A stretch of 29,474 nucleotides of DNA, taken from Desulfoferula sp040751985 (GTDB taxonomy: Bacteria > Desulfobacterota > Desulfarculia > Desulfarculales > Desulfarculaceae). A model generated the notes under the pieces. It was not told the DNA's origin, did not search any database, and saw nothing but the letters and a program-made list of their open reading frames with translations. The position numbers and the translations under genes are program-made. This document shows, in pieces, positions 14,652 to 22,345 of the stretch (the stretch's first letter is position 1; the number at the start of each line of letters is the position of its first letter). Where the stretch lies: assembly GCA_040751985.1 (NCBI GenBank), contig JBFMFU010000035.1, positions 1 through 29,474 on the forward strand, written 5' to 3'.

Positions 14652-15878
14652 ATGGCCCGCCTGGAGGACCTACCGCCGGCCCTGGCCGCCCACCTGGCCG
14701 AGCTGCCCTGCCCCGAGTTCGCCTCCACCCCCTGGACCCCGGCGCCGCCCTTGGAGCGGGCGCGGGTGGCCCTGGTCTCCACCGCCGGCCTGCACACTCG
14801 CCAGGACGCGCCCTTCACGGGTTTCAGCGGCGAGTACCGGGTGATCCCCGGCGACGTAAAGGCCGCGGACCTGGTGATGAGCCACATCTCCACCAACTTC
14901 GACCGCAGCGGCTTTCAGCAGGACTGGAACCTGGTCTTCCCCCTGGACCGCCTGCGCGAGCTGGCCGCCGAGGGCGCCATCGCCTCCCTGGCTGGCTTCC
15001 ATTATTCCTTCATGGGCGCCACGGACCCGGCCCAGATGGAAGGGCCGGCCGCCGAGATCGCTAGGCTGCTGCAAAAGGACCGCGTAAACGCGGTGCTCCT
15101 GGTGCCGGTGTGACCCAACTGCACGCGCGCCGTGGGCGGGCTCAGCCACTACCTGGAGCGCACCGGCCTGGCCACCACCCAGATCAGCCTCCTGCGCCTG
15201 CACAGCGAAAAGATCCGACCGCCACGGGCCTTGTGGGTGCCCTTTGAGCTGGGCCGCCCCCTGGGCGCGCCCAATGATCCGGCCCTGCAGAGAAGGGTGC
15301 TGCTGGCCGCCCTGGGTCTGCTGGCGGCCCCGTCCGGGCCGGTGCTGACGGATTTCCCCGAGGAGGCGCCTGCGGTGGCGGCAGAGGTGGAGGGCTGGGC
15401 CTGTCCCATATCCCTGCCCGCAGCCGCGGCGGAACAGGATCAGGCCGGAGTCCTGCGCCAGGCCTTGCTGCGCGAGGTGGGCCAGATGTCCACCTGGTAT
15501 CAGGAGGCCCTGAAGCAGCGGGGCCGCACCACCTATGGGGTCAGCGGGCTGGAACCACTGGCTGTGGCCGAGTTCCTGGCCAGCATCATGGATGGCCGCA
15601 CGCCGAACAATCCGCGGCCCGAGCTGAGCCTGGCCGGCCTGGCCAAGCTGGCCAGTGAGGACCTCAAGGCCTTTTACCAAGAGGCGGTGACGGCCCAGCC
15701 GGGCGGCGAGACCGACAGCCGTTGCCTCACGGACTGGTTCTTCGGGCAGACCGCGGCCGGGCGGGTGCTGCTGCGCCTGCGCAAGGTCATGGCGGCCAGC
15801 GAGGACCCCGAGATGCGGCTGGTGGGCCAGCGGCTCATGGTGCCGGCCTCCCAGGCCGCACGCAAAACCAAGAGCTAG
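14652..15878 (+). CDS. GrdB/PrdB-like selenoprotein with in-frame UGA (Sec154)
   Basis: One 408-residue protein if TGA 15111-15113 is read as selenocysteine. The part before it has STAGLHTRQDAPF, YRVIPGDV, MSHISTNFDRS, NLVFPLDRLRELA and HYSFMGAT. The part after it begins with CTRAVGGLSHYLERTGLAT and has IRPPRALWVPFELGRPLG. Together they form the selenoprotein B family of glycine/sarcosine/betaine/D-proline reductases. The redox motif at the junction is VPV-Sec-P-N-C-T (Sec154, Cys157), exactly where relatives have Sec or Cys in UxxC. The frame does not shift across the TGA. The C-terminal 150 residues have no assigned domain. AGGAG precedes ATG 14652. Family members of this single-subunit type lack a proven substrate. 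No GrdA, GrdC or PrdA is nearby. Confidence 0.87.
15111..15149 (+). promoter_or_regulatory. Sec codon and SECIS-like hairpin of the GrdB-like gene
   Basis: UGA at 15111-15113 is followed by a short stem, 15132-15137 with 15145-15149 (one bulged G), enclosing a 7-base loop that begins GG. The loop starts 24 bases after UGA, in the range for bacterial SECIS elements, which need a G at the start of the apical loop. The stem is weak (5 pairs). Confidence 0.5.
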
Positions 15879-15936
15879 AACGACGGCGCCTGTCCGGCGC
15901 GGTGCAGTTCCCCGCCCTCCAATTGTCTGGCGTTTA

Positions 15937-16407
15937 TCAGACGCAGTTGACCTTGCCGGTCATGGACTCGATGTCCAGGCGCAGCACGCAGGCCCGGCCC
16001 AAGGCCTCCTCGGCCATCTCCGGGGCCTCGGGGCCCATGAAGCGCCGGGTCAGGGCCCCCAGCCCCTCCAGTCGCTCCGCCTCGTCATGCACCACCGACA
16101 CCCGGCCGAAGCCAATTATGCTGCGGTAGCGGTAGTCCCACTTGCAGGGCAGGGGGGCCGGCACCGGGGCGGCGTCCACGGTCACCTCGAAGCAGACCCG
16201 GGGGTTGGCCTCCAGGTACCAGTGCTTGTAGCCCTGGTGGCCGGTGTGCATGTAGATGCGGCCCTGGTGAAACACGTAGTTCAAGGGCACCAGGTAGGGC
16301 TGGTCGTAGCGGCTCATGGCCAGGCGCAGCACCTCGCCCCGGCGCAGGATGTCCTCCAGCTCCGCTGGCTGCCGGAGCTGCTTCTGTGGCTTGCGCATCT
16401 CAACCAT
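15937..16407 (-). CDS. PPOX-fold flavin-binding protein (NimA-like)
   Basis: 156-residue split-barrel protein of the pyridoxamine 5'-phosphate oxidase superfamily. It shows LRLAMSRYDQPYLVPLNYVFHQGRIYMHTG, the usual FMN-contact strand pair, then ANPRVCFEVTVD and YRSIIGFGRVSVV. This layout matches the NimA/5-nitroimidazole-resistance-like branch rather than true PdxH, which is longer and has a different C-terminus. The likely cofactor is FMN or F420; the substrate is unknown. I start at ATG 16407 (MVEMRK); ATG 16398 is an alternative, and neither has a strong ribosome site. It lies 56 bases downstream of the glutamate dehydrogenase gene on the same strand. Confidence 0.85.
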   Translation of the reverse strand: MVEMRKPQKQLRQPAELEDILRRGEVLRLAMSRYDQPYLVPLNYVFHQGRIYMHTGHQGYKHWYLEANPRVCFEVTVDAAPVPAPLPCKWDYRYRSIIGFGRVSVVHDEAERLEGLGALTRRFMGPEAPEMAEEALGRACVLRLDIESMTGKVNCV

Positions 16408-16463
16408 AGCGGGCCGATTCTGCCACAAACGCGGCGGGGTTACAACTCTTTCCCGCCGCCGGC

Positions 16464-17735
16464 CTAGGGATATATGCCGCGCAGCTTCAGGGCCCGGGCC
16501 ACCCGGCTCACGCCCAGGGTCAGGGCCGCGGTGCGCATGTCCACCTTCTTTTCCTGGGCGATGGCCAGCACCTCGGCAAAGGCCTTTTTCAGGATGCCTT
16601 CCAGGCGCTGGGCGATCTCCTCCTCGCTCCACAGCAGGTTCTGCAGGTTCTGCACCCACTCGAAGTAGGAGACGGTCACCCCGCCGGCGTTGGCCAGGAT
16701 GTCGGGCACCATGAATACCCCGGCCCGGTGCAGCACCTCGTCCGCGGCCGGGGTGGTGGGGCCGTTGGCGCCCTCGGCGATGATCTGGGCCTTGATCTTG
16801 GCCGCGTTGGCCGTGGTGATCACCCCGCCCAGGGCGCAAGGGGCCAGCACCTCGCACTCCAGCTCCAGCAGCTCGTCGTTAGTTATCTCGTCGGCCTGCA
16901 CCTTGGGGCCCATGACGCAGGCATACTGGTCCTTGCAGGCCAGCACCTGCTCCACGTCCAGGCCGTCGGGGTTGTACACCGCGGCCTTGGAGTCGCTGAG
17001 GGCGATCACCTTGCAGCCGGCCTGGCTGAAGAAGCGGGCCGCCACCCCGCCCACGTTGCCGCAACCCTGGATGGCCACCCGCATGCCTGGCACCGGCACC
17101 CCCAGGTGCCTGGCCGCGGCCAGGGTGGTGATGAACACGCCCTTGCCCGTGGCCTCGAAGCGGCCCAGGCTGCCGCCTAGCTCCAGGGGCTTGCCGGTGA
17201 CCACGCCGGGCACGGTCTGGCCCTTGAGGATGCTGTAGGTGTCCATGATCCAGGCCATGACCTGGGGGTTGGTGTAAACGTCCGGGGCCGGGATGTCCCG
17301 CTCGGGGCCGATCACCGGCGATATCTCCCAGGTGAAGCGCCGGGTGAGGGCCTCCAGTTCGCGGGCGGACATCTGCTTGGGGTTGCACTGCACGCCGCCC
17401 TTGGCCCCGCCGAAGGGGATGTTGACCACCGCCGACTTCCAGGTCATGAGCATGGCCAGGGCCCGCACCTCCTCCAGGTCCGCCTCGGGGTGGTAGCGGA
17501 TGCCGCCTTTGTAGGGGCCGCGCACGTCGTTGTGCTGTACGCGGTAGGCATTGAAGATGCGCAGGCTGCCGTCGTCCATCTTCACCGGCACGTGCACGGT
17601 GACTTCTTTGTTGGTGACCAGCAGCCGCTCCACCAGCCAGGGCTCCAGGTCCATGTACTTGGCGGCCACCTCCACCTGCCGGCGGGCGGCCTGCGCCGGG
17701 CTCAGGCCGTCGGCCATTGCGCTGCTACTGTCCAT
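16464..17735 (-). CDS. Glu/Leu/Phe/Val-family dehydrogenase (glutamate dehydrogenase)
   Basis: 423 residues, the length of hexameric clostridial/archaeal-type glutamate dehydrogenase. It catalyses reversible NAD(P)-dependent deamination of glutamate to 2-oxoglutarate. Substrate-binding residues occur in GPYKGGIRYHP, and the catalytic lysine region is PFGGAKGGVQCNP. The Rossmann motif for the dinucleotide is VAIQGCGNVGGVAARFF, followed by SDSKAAVYNPDG. The acidic-versus-basic residue after the second strand does not settle NAD or NADP use. ATG 17735 is preceded by AGGAGAATAGAGGC. Divergent from the nitrilase; the 127-base gap probably holds both promoters, but I see no clear pair. Confidence 0.94.
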   Translation of the reverse strand: MDSSSAMADGLSPAQAARRQVEVAAKYMDLEPWLVERLLVTNKEVTVHVPVKMDDGSLRIFNAYRVQHNDVRGPYKGGIRYHPEADLEEVRALAMLMTWKSAVVNIPFGGAKGGVQCNPKQMSARELEALTRRFTWEISPVIGPERDIPAPDVYTNPQVMAWIMDTYSILKGQTVPGVVTGKPLELGGSLGRFEATGKGVFITTLAAARHLGVPVPGMRVAIQGCGNVGGVAARFFSQAGCKVIALSDSKAAVYNPDGLDVEQVLACKDQYACVMGPKVQADEITNDELLELECEVLAPCALGGVITTANAAKIKAQIIAEGANGPTTPAADEVLHRAGVFMVPDILANAGGVTVSYFEWVQNLQNLLWSEEEIAQRLEGILKKAFAEVLAIAQEKKVDMRTAALTLGVSRVARALKLRGIYP

Positions 17736-17862
17736 GCCTCTATTCTCCTATGCCTTGCGGAACAAGTCCGCGCCCGCTCTTTGTTGCCCGCGGCCCCTGG
17801 GCCCGTGCTAACCTGAAAGGCCACGGGCCTGGACCAACACTATTTTAATGCAGGAGGCGGAC

Positions 17863-18813
17863 ATGAGCATAGTGCGGGCCGCGGTGGTGCAGGACGCGCC
17901 AATGGTCTTCGACCGCGAGGCCACCCTGGCCAAGGTGGCGGAGCTGACCGTCCGGGCCGCCGGCCAGGGGGCGCAGTTAGCGCTGTTTCCCGAGGCCTTT
18001 GTCTCGGCCTACCCCAAGGGCCTGGACTTCGGGGCCCGCATGGGCATGCGCAGCACCCAAGGCCGCGAGGACTTCCGCCGCTACTTCGACAGCGCGGTGC
18101 GGGTGCCCGGCCCGGCCACCGAGGCCCTGGGCGCCGCGGCCAGGGAGAACGGCCTGCACCTGGTGATCGGGGTCATCGAGCAGGACGGCGGCACCCTCTA
18201 CTGCACGGCCTTGTTCTTCGGCCCGGACGGCCGCCTGCTGGGCAAGCACCGTAAGCTGATGCCCACGGCCCTGGAGCGCCTGGTATGGGGATTTGGCGAC
18301 GGCTCCACCCTGCCGGTGCTGGACACGCCCCTGGGCCGGCTGGGCGCGGTGATCTGCTGGGAGAACTACATGCCCCTGCTGCGCATGTACATGTACGCCC
18401 AGGGGGTGCAGCTCTACTGCGCGCCCACGGCCGACGACCGCGACACCTGGCTGGCCTCCATGCAGCACATCGCCAAGGAGGGCCGCTGCTTTGTGCTGAG
18501 CTGCTGCCAGTACCTGACCCGCGGGGACTGCCCGCCGGAGTACGCGGCCATCCAGGGCGACGACCCAGCCACGGTCTTGATGCGCGGAGGGAGCTGCATC
18601 GTGGGGCCCCTGGGCCAGGTGCTGGCCGGCCCCGACTTCGACGGCCCCTGCATCTTGACTGCGGACCTGGACCTGGACGAGATCACTCGGGGCAAGTACG
18701 ACTTCGACGCCGCCGGCCACTATGCCCGGCCGGACGTGTTCCGCCTGCTGGTGAACACCGCGCCGGCCCTGCCGGTGAAGACCACGGCCGGGCCCGAGGT
18801 CTTCAAGGACTAG
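17863..18813 (+). CDS. Nitrilase
   Basis: 316-residue member of the carbon-nitrogen hydrolase superfamily, nitrilase branch. The Glu-Lys-Cys catalytic triad is Glu44 (LFPEAFVSAYPKG), Lys131 (KHRKLMPT) and Cys165 (AVICWENYMPLLR). The CWENYMPL sequence after the nucleophile is typical of true nitrilases and cyanide-degrading relatives rather than amidases. It would convert an organic nitrile to acid and ammonia in the cytoplasm as a homo-oligomer. ATG 17863 is chosen because CAGGAGG lies 5 bases upstream; an earlier in-frame ATG at 17848 has no ribosome site. Ammonia release next to glutamate dehydrogenase could be a functional link (inference). Confidence 0.93.
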   Translation: MSIVRAAVVQDAPMVFDREATLAKVAELTVRAAGQGAQLALFPEAFVSAYPKGLDFGARMGMRSTQGREDFRRYFDSAVRVPGPATEALGAAARENGLHLVIGVIEQDGGTLYCTALFFGPDGRLLGKHRKLMPTALERLVWGFGDGSTLPVLDTPLGRLGAVICWENYMPLLRMYMYAQGVQLYCAPTADDRDTWLASMQHIAKEGRCFVLSCCQYLTRGDCPPEYAAIQGDDPATVLMRGGSCIVGPLGQVLAGPDFDGPCILTADLDLDEITRGKYDFDAAGHYARPDVFRLLVNTAPALPVKTTAGPEVFKD

Positions 18814-18841
18814 GCCGGACGCTGATAGCGGACCGCAGCGG

Positions 18842-19135
18842 CTATTCCAGCCGGTCCAGGTAGGTGCCGGCCTTTTGGAGGGCCTGCACCATGCGCTCGA
18901 TGGTTATGCGCTGGGGATCATAGTAAACGGTATTGATCTCGCGGGAGCCGGAAAAGCCCCGCTCCACCTTGGTCACGCCGGGCAGCCCCTCCAGGGCCGC
19001 CTTGCCCACGTCGTATCATTGGACATGGAACACCGCCTTGGCCTGGGCCGCCGCGGCGGGCGCGGCCAGGGCCAGTCCCACGGCCAAGGCCAGGCCCAGG
19101 GCCGCCAGCCTCGCCGGCCAGTTCGGCTTGCGCAT
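18842..19135 (-). CDS. Secreted HMA/MerP-like selenoprotein, in-frame UGA (Sec40)
   Basis: 97 residues if TGA 19018-19016 is read as Sec. ATG 19135 has a strong GGGAGGG ribosome site. Residues 1-30 are a signal peptide (RKPNW, hydrophobic core, APAAAA). After it comes FHVQ-Sec-YDVGKAALEGLPGV, then TKVERGF, INTVYYDPQRI and MVQALQKAGTY, ending in TAG 18844-18842. The helix-strand order with an xxLPGVxKVxxGF segment and a C-terminal LxxAGY-like end matches heavy-metal-associated (MerP-like) domains, with Sec at the place of the first metal-binding Cys. There is no Cys anywhere, so no CxxC. Reading continues in the same frame with good domain logic across the TGA, and a hairpin suited to Sec insertion follows it. 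It starts 17 bases after the molybdoenzyme stop. Confidence 0.82.
18981..19018 (-). promoter_or_regulatory. Sec codon and bacterial SECIS-like hairpin
   Basis: After UGA (19018-19016) and 14 bases, 19001-18994 (GGCGGCCC) pairs with 18988-18981 (GGGCTGCC) over 8 bases with one G-U. The pentaloop TGGAG has G at its second position. The loop starts 22 bases from UGA. Spacing, stem length and loop G fit the known bacterial SECIS model. Confidence 0.7.
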
Positions 19136-19152
19136 CTTGCCCTCCCGTCTGC

Positions 19153-19809
19153 CTAGGACAAGGCCTTTATGCTGTAGACGTACTTCACCCAGTCGTCGCC
19201 GTAGTGGTCGCCGGCCACCACCCGCAGGGGAAAGCCGTGCTTGATCGGTAGCGGCACGCCGTTGACCTCATAGGCCAGGAACACCTTGTCCGCCAGCACC
19301 TCGGCCAGGGTGAACTTCTCGTACTTCTCCAGGCTGGCGCCCCGCGGACCGCGCACCTCGATGTACTTGGCCATCTTGTGCAGGCCGGCCTCCTTGAGCA
19401 GGGCGCCCAGGGAAAATCCCTTGTAGCGGGCGTAGTAGGAGAACACCCCCGGACAGATCAAGAGCACCTTGCGCTCCAGCACCGGCCGGGCCTTCACCTG
19501 GGCCAGGTCCAGGCTGAGCTGGTTCTGCACCAGGCCGTCGACCTGCAGGCGCCAGGTCTTCAGGTCCGTCTTGTAGTTGCTGATGCCCATGGTGCCGAAC
19601 TGCTCGATGGGCGTAATGGCCAACTTGCTGGGGTCCACGTAGGCCGGGTTGTAGCCGGCCAGGTCCGTGGCCTTGACGTGAGTCCCCAGAACGCGGCGCT
19701 TGGTGGCGGCCCAAACCAGGCGCGGCGCCGCGCCGACGGCACTCAATAAAAAACCAGCGCCCCCCACGAACTTGAGGGCCCTGGCCAGAAAACTCCTGCG
19801 GCTGTGCAT
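19153..19809 (-). CDS. Tat-exported sulfite-oxidase-fold molybdoenzyme
   Basis: 218 residues. The N-terminus HSRRSFLARALKFVGGAGF is a twin-arginine signal, so the protein should fold with its cofactor in the cytoplasm and be exported to the periplasm. The mature part is a single molybdopterin-binding SUOX domain: LQVDGLVQNQLSL opening, Cys119 in LLICPGVF as the expected Mo-thiolate ligand, and HGFPLRVVAGDHYGDDWVKY near the C-terminus. There is no heme domain and no dimerisation domain, as in YedY/MsrP-like enzymes, though it is shorter. ATG 19809 is chosen because the RR motif should be near the start; ATG 19878 would add 23 residues. The substrate is unknown. The Sec-HMA gene follows directly and could be its partner. 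Confidence 0.88.
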   Translation of the reverse strand: MHSRRSFLARALKFVGGAGFLLSAVGAAPRLVWAATKRRVLGTHVKATDLAGYNPAYVDPSKLAITPIEQFGTMGISNYKTDLKTWRLQVDGLVQNQLSLDLAQVKARPVLERKVLLICPGVFSYYARYKGFSLGALLKEAGLHKMAKYIEVRGPRGASLEKYEKFTLAEVLADKVFLAYEVNGVPLPIKHGFPLRVVAGDHYGDDWVKYVYSIKALS

Positions 19810-19889
19810 TATGCCGGGCTGTCCTTGTCCACCCCGCTTGCCCTGGGCGTCCGACCCTCCCCGCCGGCCGCCAGTCATTAGACAAAATT

Positions 19890-20849
19890 TTAACAGCTTA
19901 TGGCTAGGGATTCCAGGGCCGCCTGGGCCGCGCCCCACAGCCCGCTCTCCTGGTTGCTCATCAGGAACACGGGCAGGCGCGCCAGCAGCCGGGAAAGGCC
20001 GCCGCCCTGGCGGAACTCGCGGCCGAACTCGGGGTGGGTCACCAGGACTGGGGCGTGGGCCGCCAGGCCGCCGGCCACGTAGACCCCGCCCAGGGCCAGC
20101 ACGGCCAGGGCCCATTGCCGGCAGGCCCGGCCATAGAACCGGGCCATCCAGCGCAGGGTCTGGCTGTCTTGGCCCAGCCCGGCCGCCACTGCCGCTGGCT
20201 CCTGGTCCTGGCCGGTGAGGAACTGGTGCAGGCAGCGCAGGCCCCGGCCCGAGACCACGGCATCGCCGCTGGGCAGGGCCTCGCCGGTCTGCTCGGCCAG
20301 GAAGCGCTGGTACTCCAGCTCGCGCTGGCCCACAAAGGCGAAGGCCGCGTGGCCGTACTCCGAGGCCAGGGCGCGGTGCCTGCCCGGCCCCTCGGGCAGC
20401 AGGGCGGCGTGACCCAGGTTGGAGCCGGCCCCGATAACGGCCAGAGCCGCGCCGTAGTCCACCTCGCCCGCCAGCACCGGCTGGGCCTCGTCGGCGATGG
20501 GCGAGCGGCAGGCATAGGCCTGGGCCGCGAAGTCGTTGACCAAGAGCACCGGCCCCTGCCCCAGCCGGCTCCGGTCGCGGGACAGGTCCACGTCCCAGGC
20601 AATGTAGGGCGGCTGGCAGTACACGCCGCGCTGCACCGGCCCAGGCAGGCCCAGGGCCGTCACCGCGGCGTCCTTAGGCTCCAGCCCCAAGCCGCTATCC
20701 TTCAGTTGGGCCAGCAGGTCGGCAAAGGAAGCCGCCTCCTGGGTCTTGAGCCATACGCTGTGCACCAGGCGCAGCTCCGGGCCCTGGGCTTCGAAGCGGG
20801 CGAAGCGGCTGTTGGTGGCCCCTATGTCCGCGGCCAGGATGTCGGCCAT
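19890..20849 (-). CDS. glk: Glucokinase
   Basis: 319 residues, ROK-unrelated bacterial glucokinase (Glk) type, cytoplasmic, making glucose 6-phosphate with ATP. The phosphate-1 motif is ADIGATNSR at the N-terminus, the catalytic Asp lies in VNDFAAQAY, and the glucose-binding Glu region appears as SEYGHAAF (E. coli has SEGGH). The second phosphate loop GAGSNLGHAAL departs from the usual GPGTGLG, and the adenosine region is YVAGGLAAH. The odd loop could change the phosphoryl donor or reduce activity. ATG 20849. It sits within a minus-strand run between the FAD reductase (26 bases upstream) and the molybdoenzyme (80 bases downstream), where a sugar kinase has no obvious link. Confidence 0.9.
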   Translation of the reverse strand: MADILAADIGATNSRFARFEAQGPELRLVHSVWLKTQEAASFADLLAQLKDSGLGLEPKDAAVTALGLPGPVQRGVYCQPPYIAWDVDLSRDRSRLGQGPVLLVNDFAAQAYACRSPIADEAQPVLAGEVDYGAALAVIGAGSNLGHAALLPEGPGRHRALASEYGHAAFAFVGQRELEYQRFLAEQTGEALPSGDAVVSGRGLRCLHQFLTGQDQEPAAVAAGLGQDSQTLRWMARFYGRACRQWALAVLALGGVYVAGGLAAHAPVLVTHPEFGREFRQGGGLSRLLARLPVFLMSNQESGLWGAAQAALESLAISC

Positions 20850-20875
20850 GCCTTTGGTTCCTTTTGTTGCCAGGT

Positions 20876-22336
20876 CTAGGATTCTTCCTTACCGCAGGCC
20901 CGGCCCTTGGTGTGGAAAAAGAACTTCAGTCCGCTCTTGACCGTATCCGAGAACAGCTTGGGCGCCATCACGTCGCCGGCTACTCGCTTGTTGATCTCGC
21001 CCAAGGTGGGATAGGGGTGCACCGCGCCGGCCAGGCTGGAGAGCTTCACCCGGCCGCCGGCCACGGCCACCCACTCGCCTAAGAGCTCGCCGGCCCGGGG
21101 GCCCAGTATCTGCACGCCCAGGGGCCGCTCGTCCTTATCCAGCAGCAGCTTGAGACGGCCCAGGCCCTCGCCCTCGGCCAGGGCCCGGTCATTGGCCGCG
21201 AAATCCTCGCTCCATAGGCTGTACTTCACCCCGGCCCTTTGCGCTGCCTTCTCGTTCAGGCCCAGGGAGGCCAGTTCCGGATCGCAGTAGGTGCACCAGG
21301 GCAGGAAGGTGTAGTCCACCTTGCGCGGCACCCGGAACACCGCATTGGCCAGGGCCACCCCGGCCTCGTAGCCGGCGGCGTGGGTAAACTGATAGGCGCC
21401 GGTCACGTCCCCGGCGCCGTAGATGTGCTTCTGGCTGGTGCGCAAGCGGCTGTCCAGGACCAGGCCCCGCGGCGAGTACTCCACCCCAGCCGCCTCCAGG
21501 TGCAGGTCCTCCAGGTTGGCCCGCCGGCCCAAGGCCACCAGCAGCTTCTCTGCGCTGAGGGTCTGCTCCTGGCCTTGTTCGTCGGCGACGGTGAGCCGAG
21601 GGCGGCCCTGGCTCTGGGAAGCGGAGAGCACCTTGCGGTTCAGGTAAAATGTCACCCCCTCCTCTTGCAGCCGCTGCATCACCAGGTCCGCCAGGTCCTG
21701 ATCCTCCTTGCTGAGTATCTGGCCGCTGCGCTGCACTACGTTGACCCGGCTGCCCAGGCGGCAAAAGGCCTGGGCCATCTCGATGGCAATGGGCCCGGCC
21801 CCCAAGATCAGCAGGGACTCGGGCAGGCTGGGCAGGGAAAATATCTCGCGGTTGGTGAGATGGGACACGCCCTCCAGACCGGGCACCGGCGGGGCGTCCG
21901 GCGAGGAGCCGGTGGCGATGAGCCACTTGGCGGCCGCTATGCGCCGGCCTTCCAGCTCCACGGTGTGCTCGTCGATGAACTGCGCCTGGCCGAAGACCAC
22001 CTCCGCGCCCAGGCGGCAGAAGCGCTCCACCGAGTCGTGCTGCTGGATGGCGGCGATCACCTCGGCGATGCGCCGGGCAACGGGGCCAAAGTCCACCGGC
22101 GGGGCCTGCACCGCGGGCAGGCCGTAGCGGGCGGCGTTATTCATCTGGTGGTACACCCGCGCCGAGCGGATCAGGGTCTTGCTGGGCACGCAGCCGTAGT
22201 GCAGGCAGTCGCCGCCCAGGGCCGTCTCCTTCTCGATGAGGATGGTCTTGACGCCCAACTGCGCTGCGCCGGCGGTCATGGTCAGGCCGGCGGCCCCGCC
22301 TCCCAACACCCCCAGGTCGTAGTCGAAGTTGGCCAC
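20876..22336 (-). CDS. FAD-dependent pyridine nucleotide-disulfide oxidoreductase
   Basis: 486-residue flavoprotein of the dihydrolipoamide dehydrogenase / mercuric reductase class. FAD is bound at VLGGGAAGLT; the redox-active pair is Cys44 and Cys49 in GGDCLHYGCVPSKTL; the NAD(P)H site is ILGAGPIAIEMAQAF; the second FAD motif is YGAGDVTG. The C-terminal dimer interface has HPYPTLGE, supplying the catalytic His-Glu. It has neither an N-terminal HMA domain nor the C-terminal vicinal Cys pair of MerA, so it is not a mercuric reductase; it ends RACGKEES. Cytoplasmic. It starts 9 bases after the VTT gene, a pairing commonly seen in bacteria, sometimes as a fusion. Confidence 0.9.
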   Translation of the reverse strand: MANFDYDLGVLGGGAAGLTMTAGAAQLGVKTILIEKETALGGDCLHYGCVPSKTLIRSARVYHQMNNAARYGLPAVQAPPVDFGPVARRIAEVIAAIQQHDSVERFCRLGAEVVFGQAQFIDEHTVELEGRRIAAAKWLIATGSSPDAPPVPGLEGVSHLTNREIFSLPSLPESLLILGAGPIAIEMAQAFCRLGSRVNVVQRSGQILSKEDQDLADLVMQRLQEEGVTFYLNRKVLSASQSQGRPRLTVADEQGQEQTLSAEKLLVALGRRANLEDLHLEAAGVEYSPRGLVLDSRLRTSQKHIYGAGDVTGAYQFTHAAGYEAGVALANAVFRVPRKVDYTFLPWCTYCDPELASLGLNEKAAQRAGVKYSLWSEDFAANDRALAEGEGLGRLKLLLDKDERPLGVQILGPRAGELLGEWVAVAGGRVKLSSLAGAVHPYPTLGEINKRVAGDVMAPKLFSDTVKSGLKFFFHTKGRACGKEES

Positions 22337-22345
22337 GGCGCCTCC

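Noticed and set aside
15111..15113. Nonsense mutation or frameshift making a pseudogene
   Set aside because: The frame is unbroken on both sides, conserved family motifs continue, and the TGA coincides with the known Sec/Cys position of the family.
15886..15900. GCGCC-TGTCC-GGCGC hairpin between the selenoprotein and PPOX genes as a terminator
   Set aside because: Only 5 base pairs and no T-run; expected by chance in GC-rich intergenic DNA.
20876..22336. Mercuric reductase
   Set aside because: The flavoprotein core fits, but the N-terminal HMA domain and the C-terminal vicinal cysteines needed for Hg(II) handling are missing.
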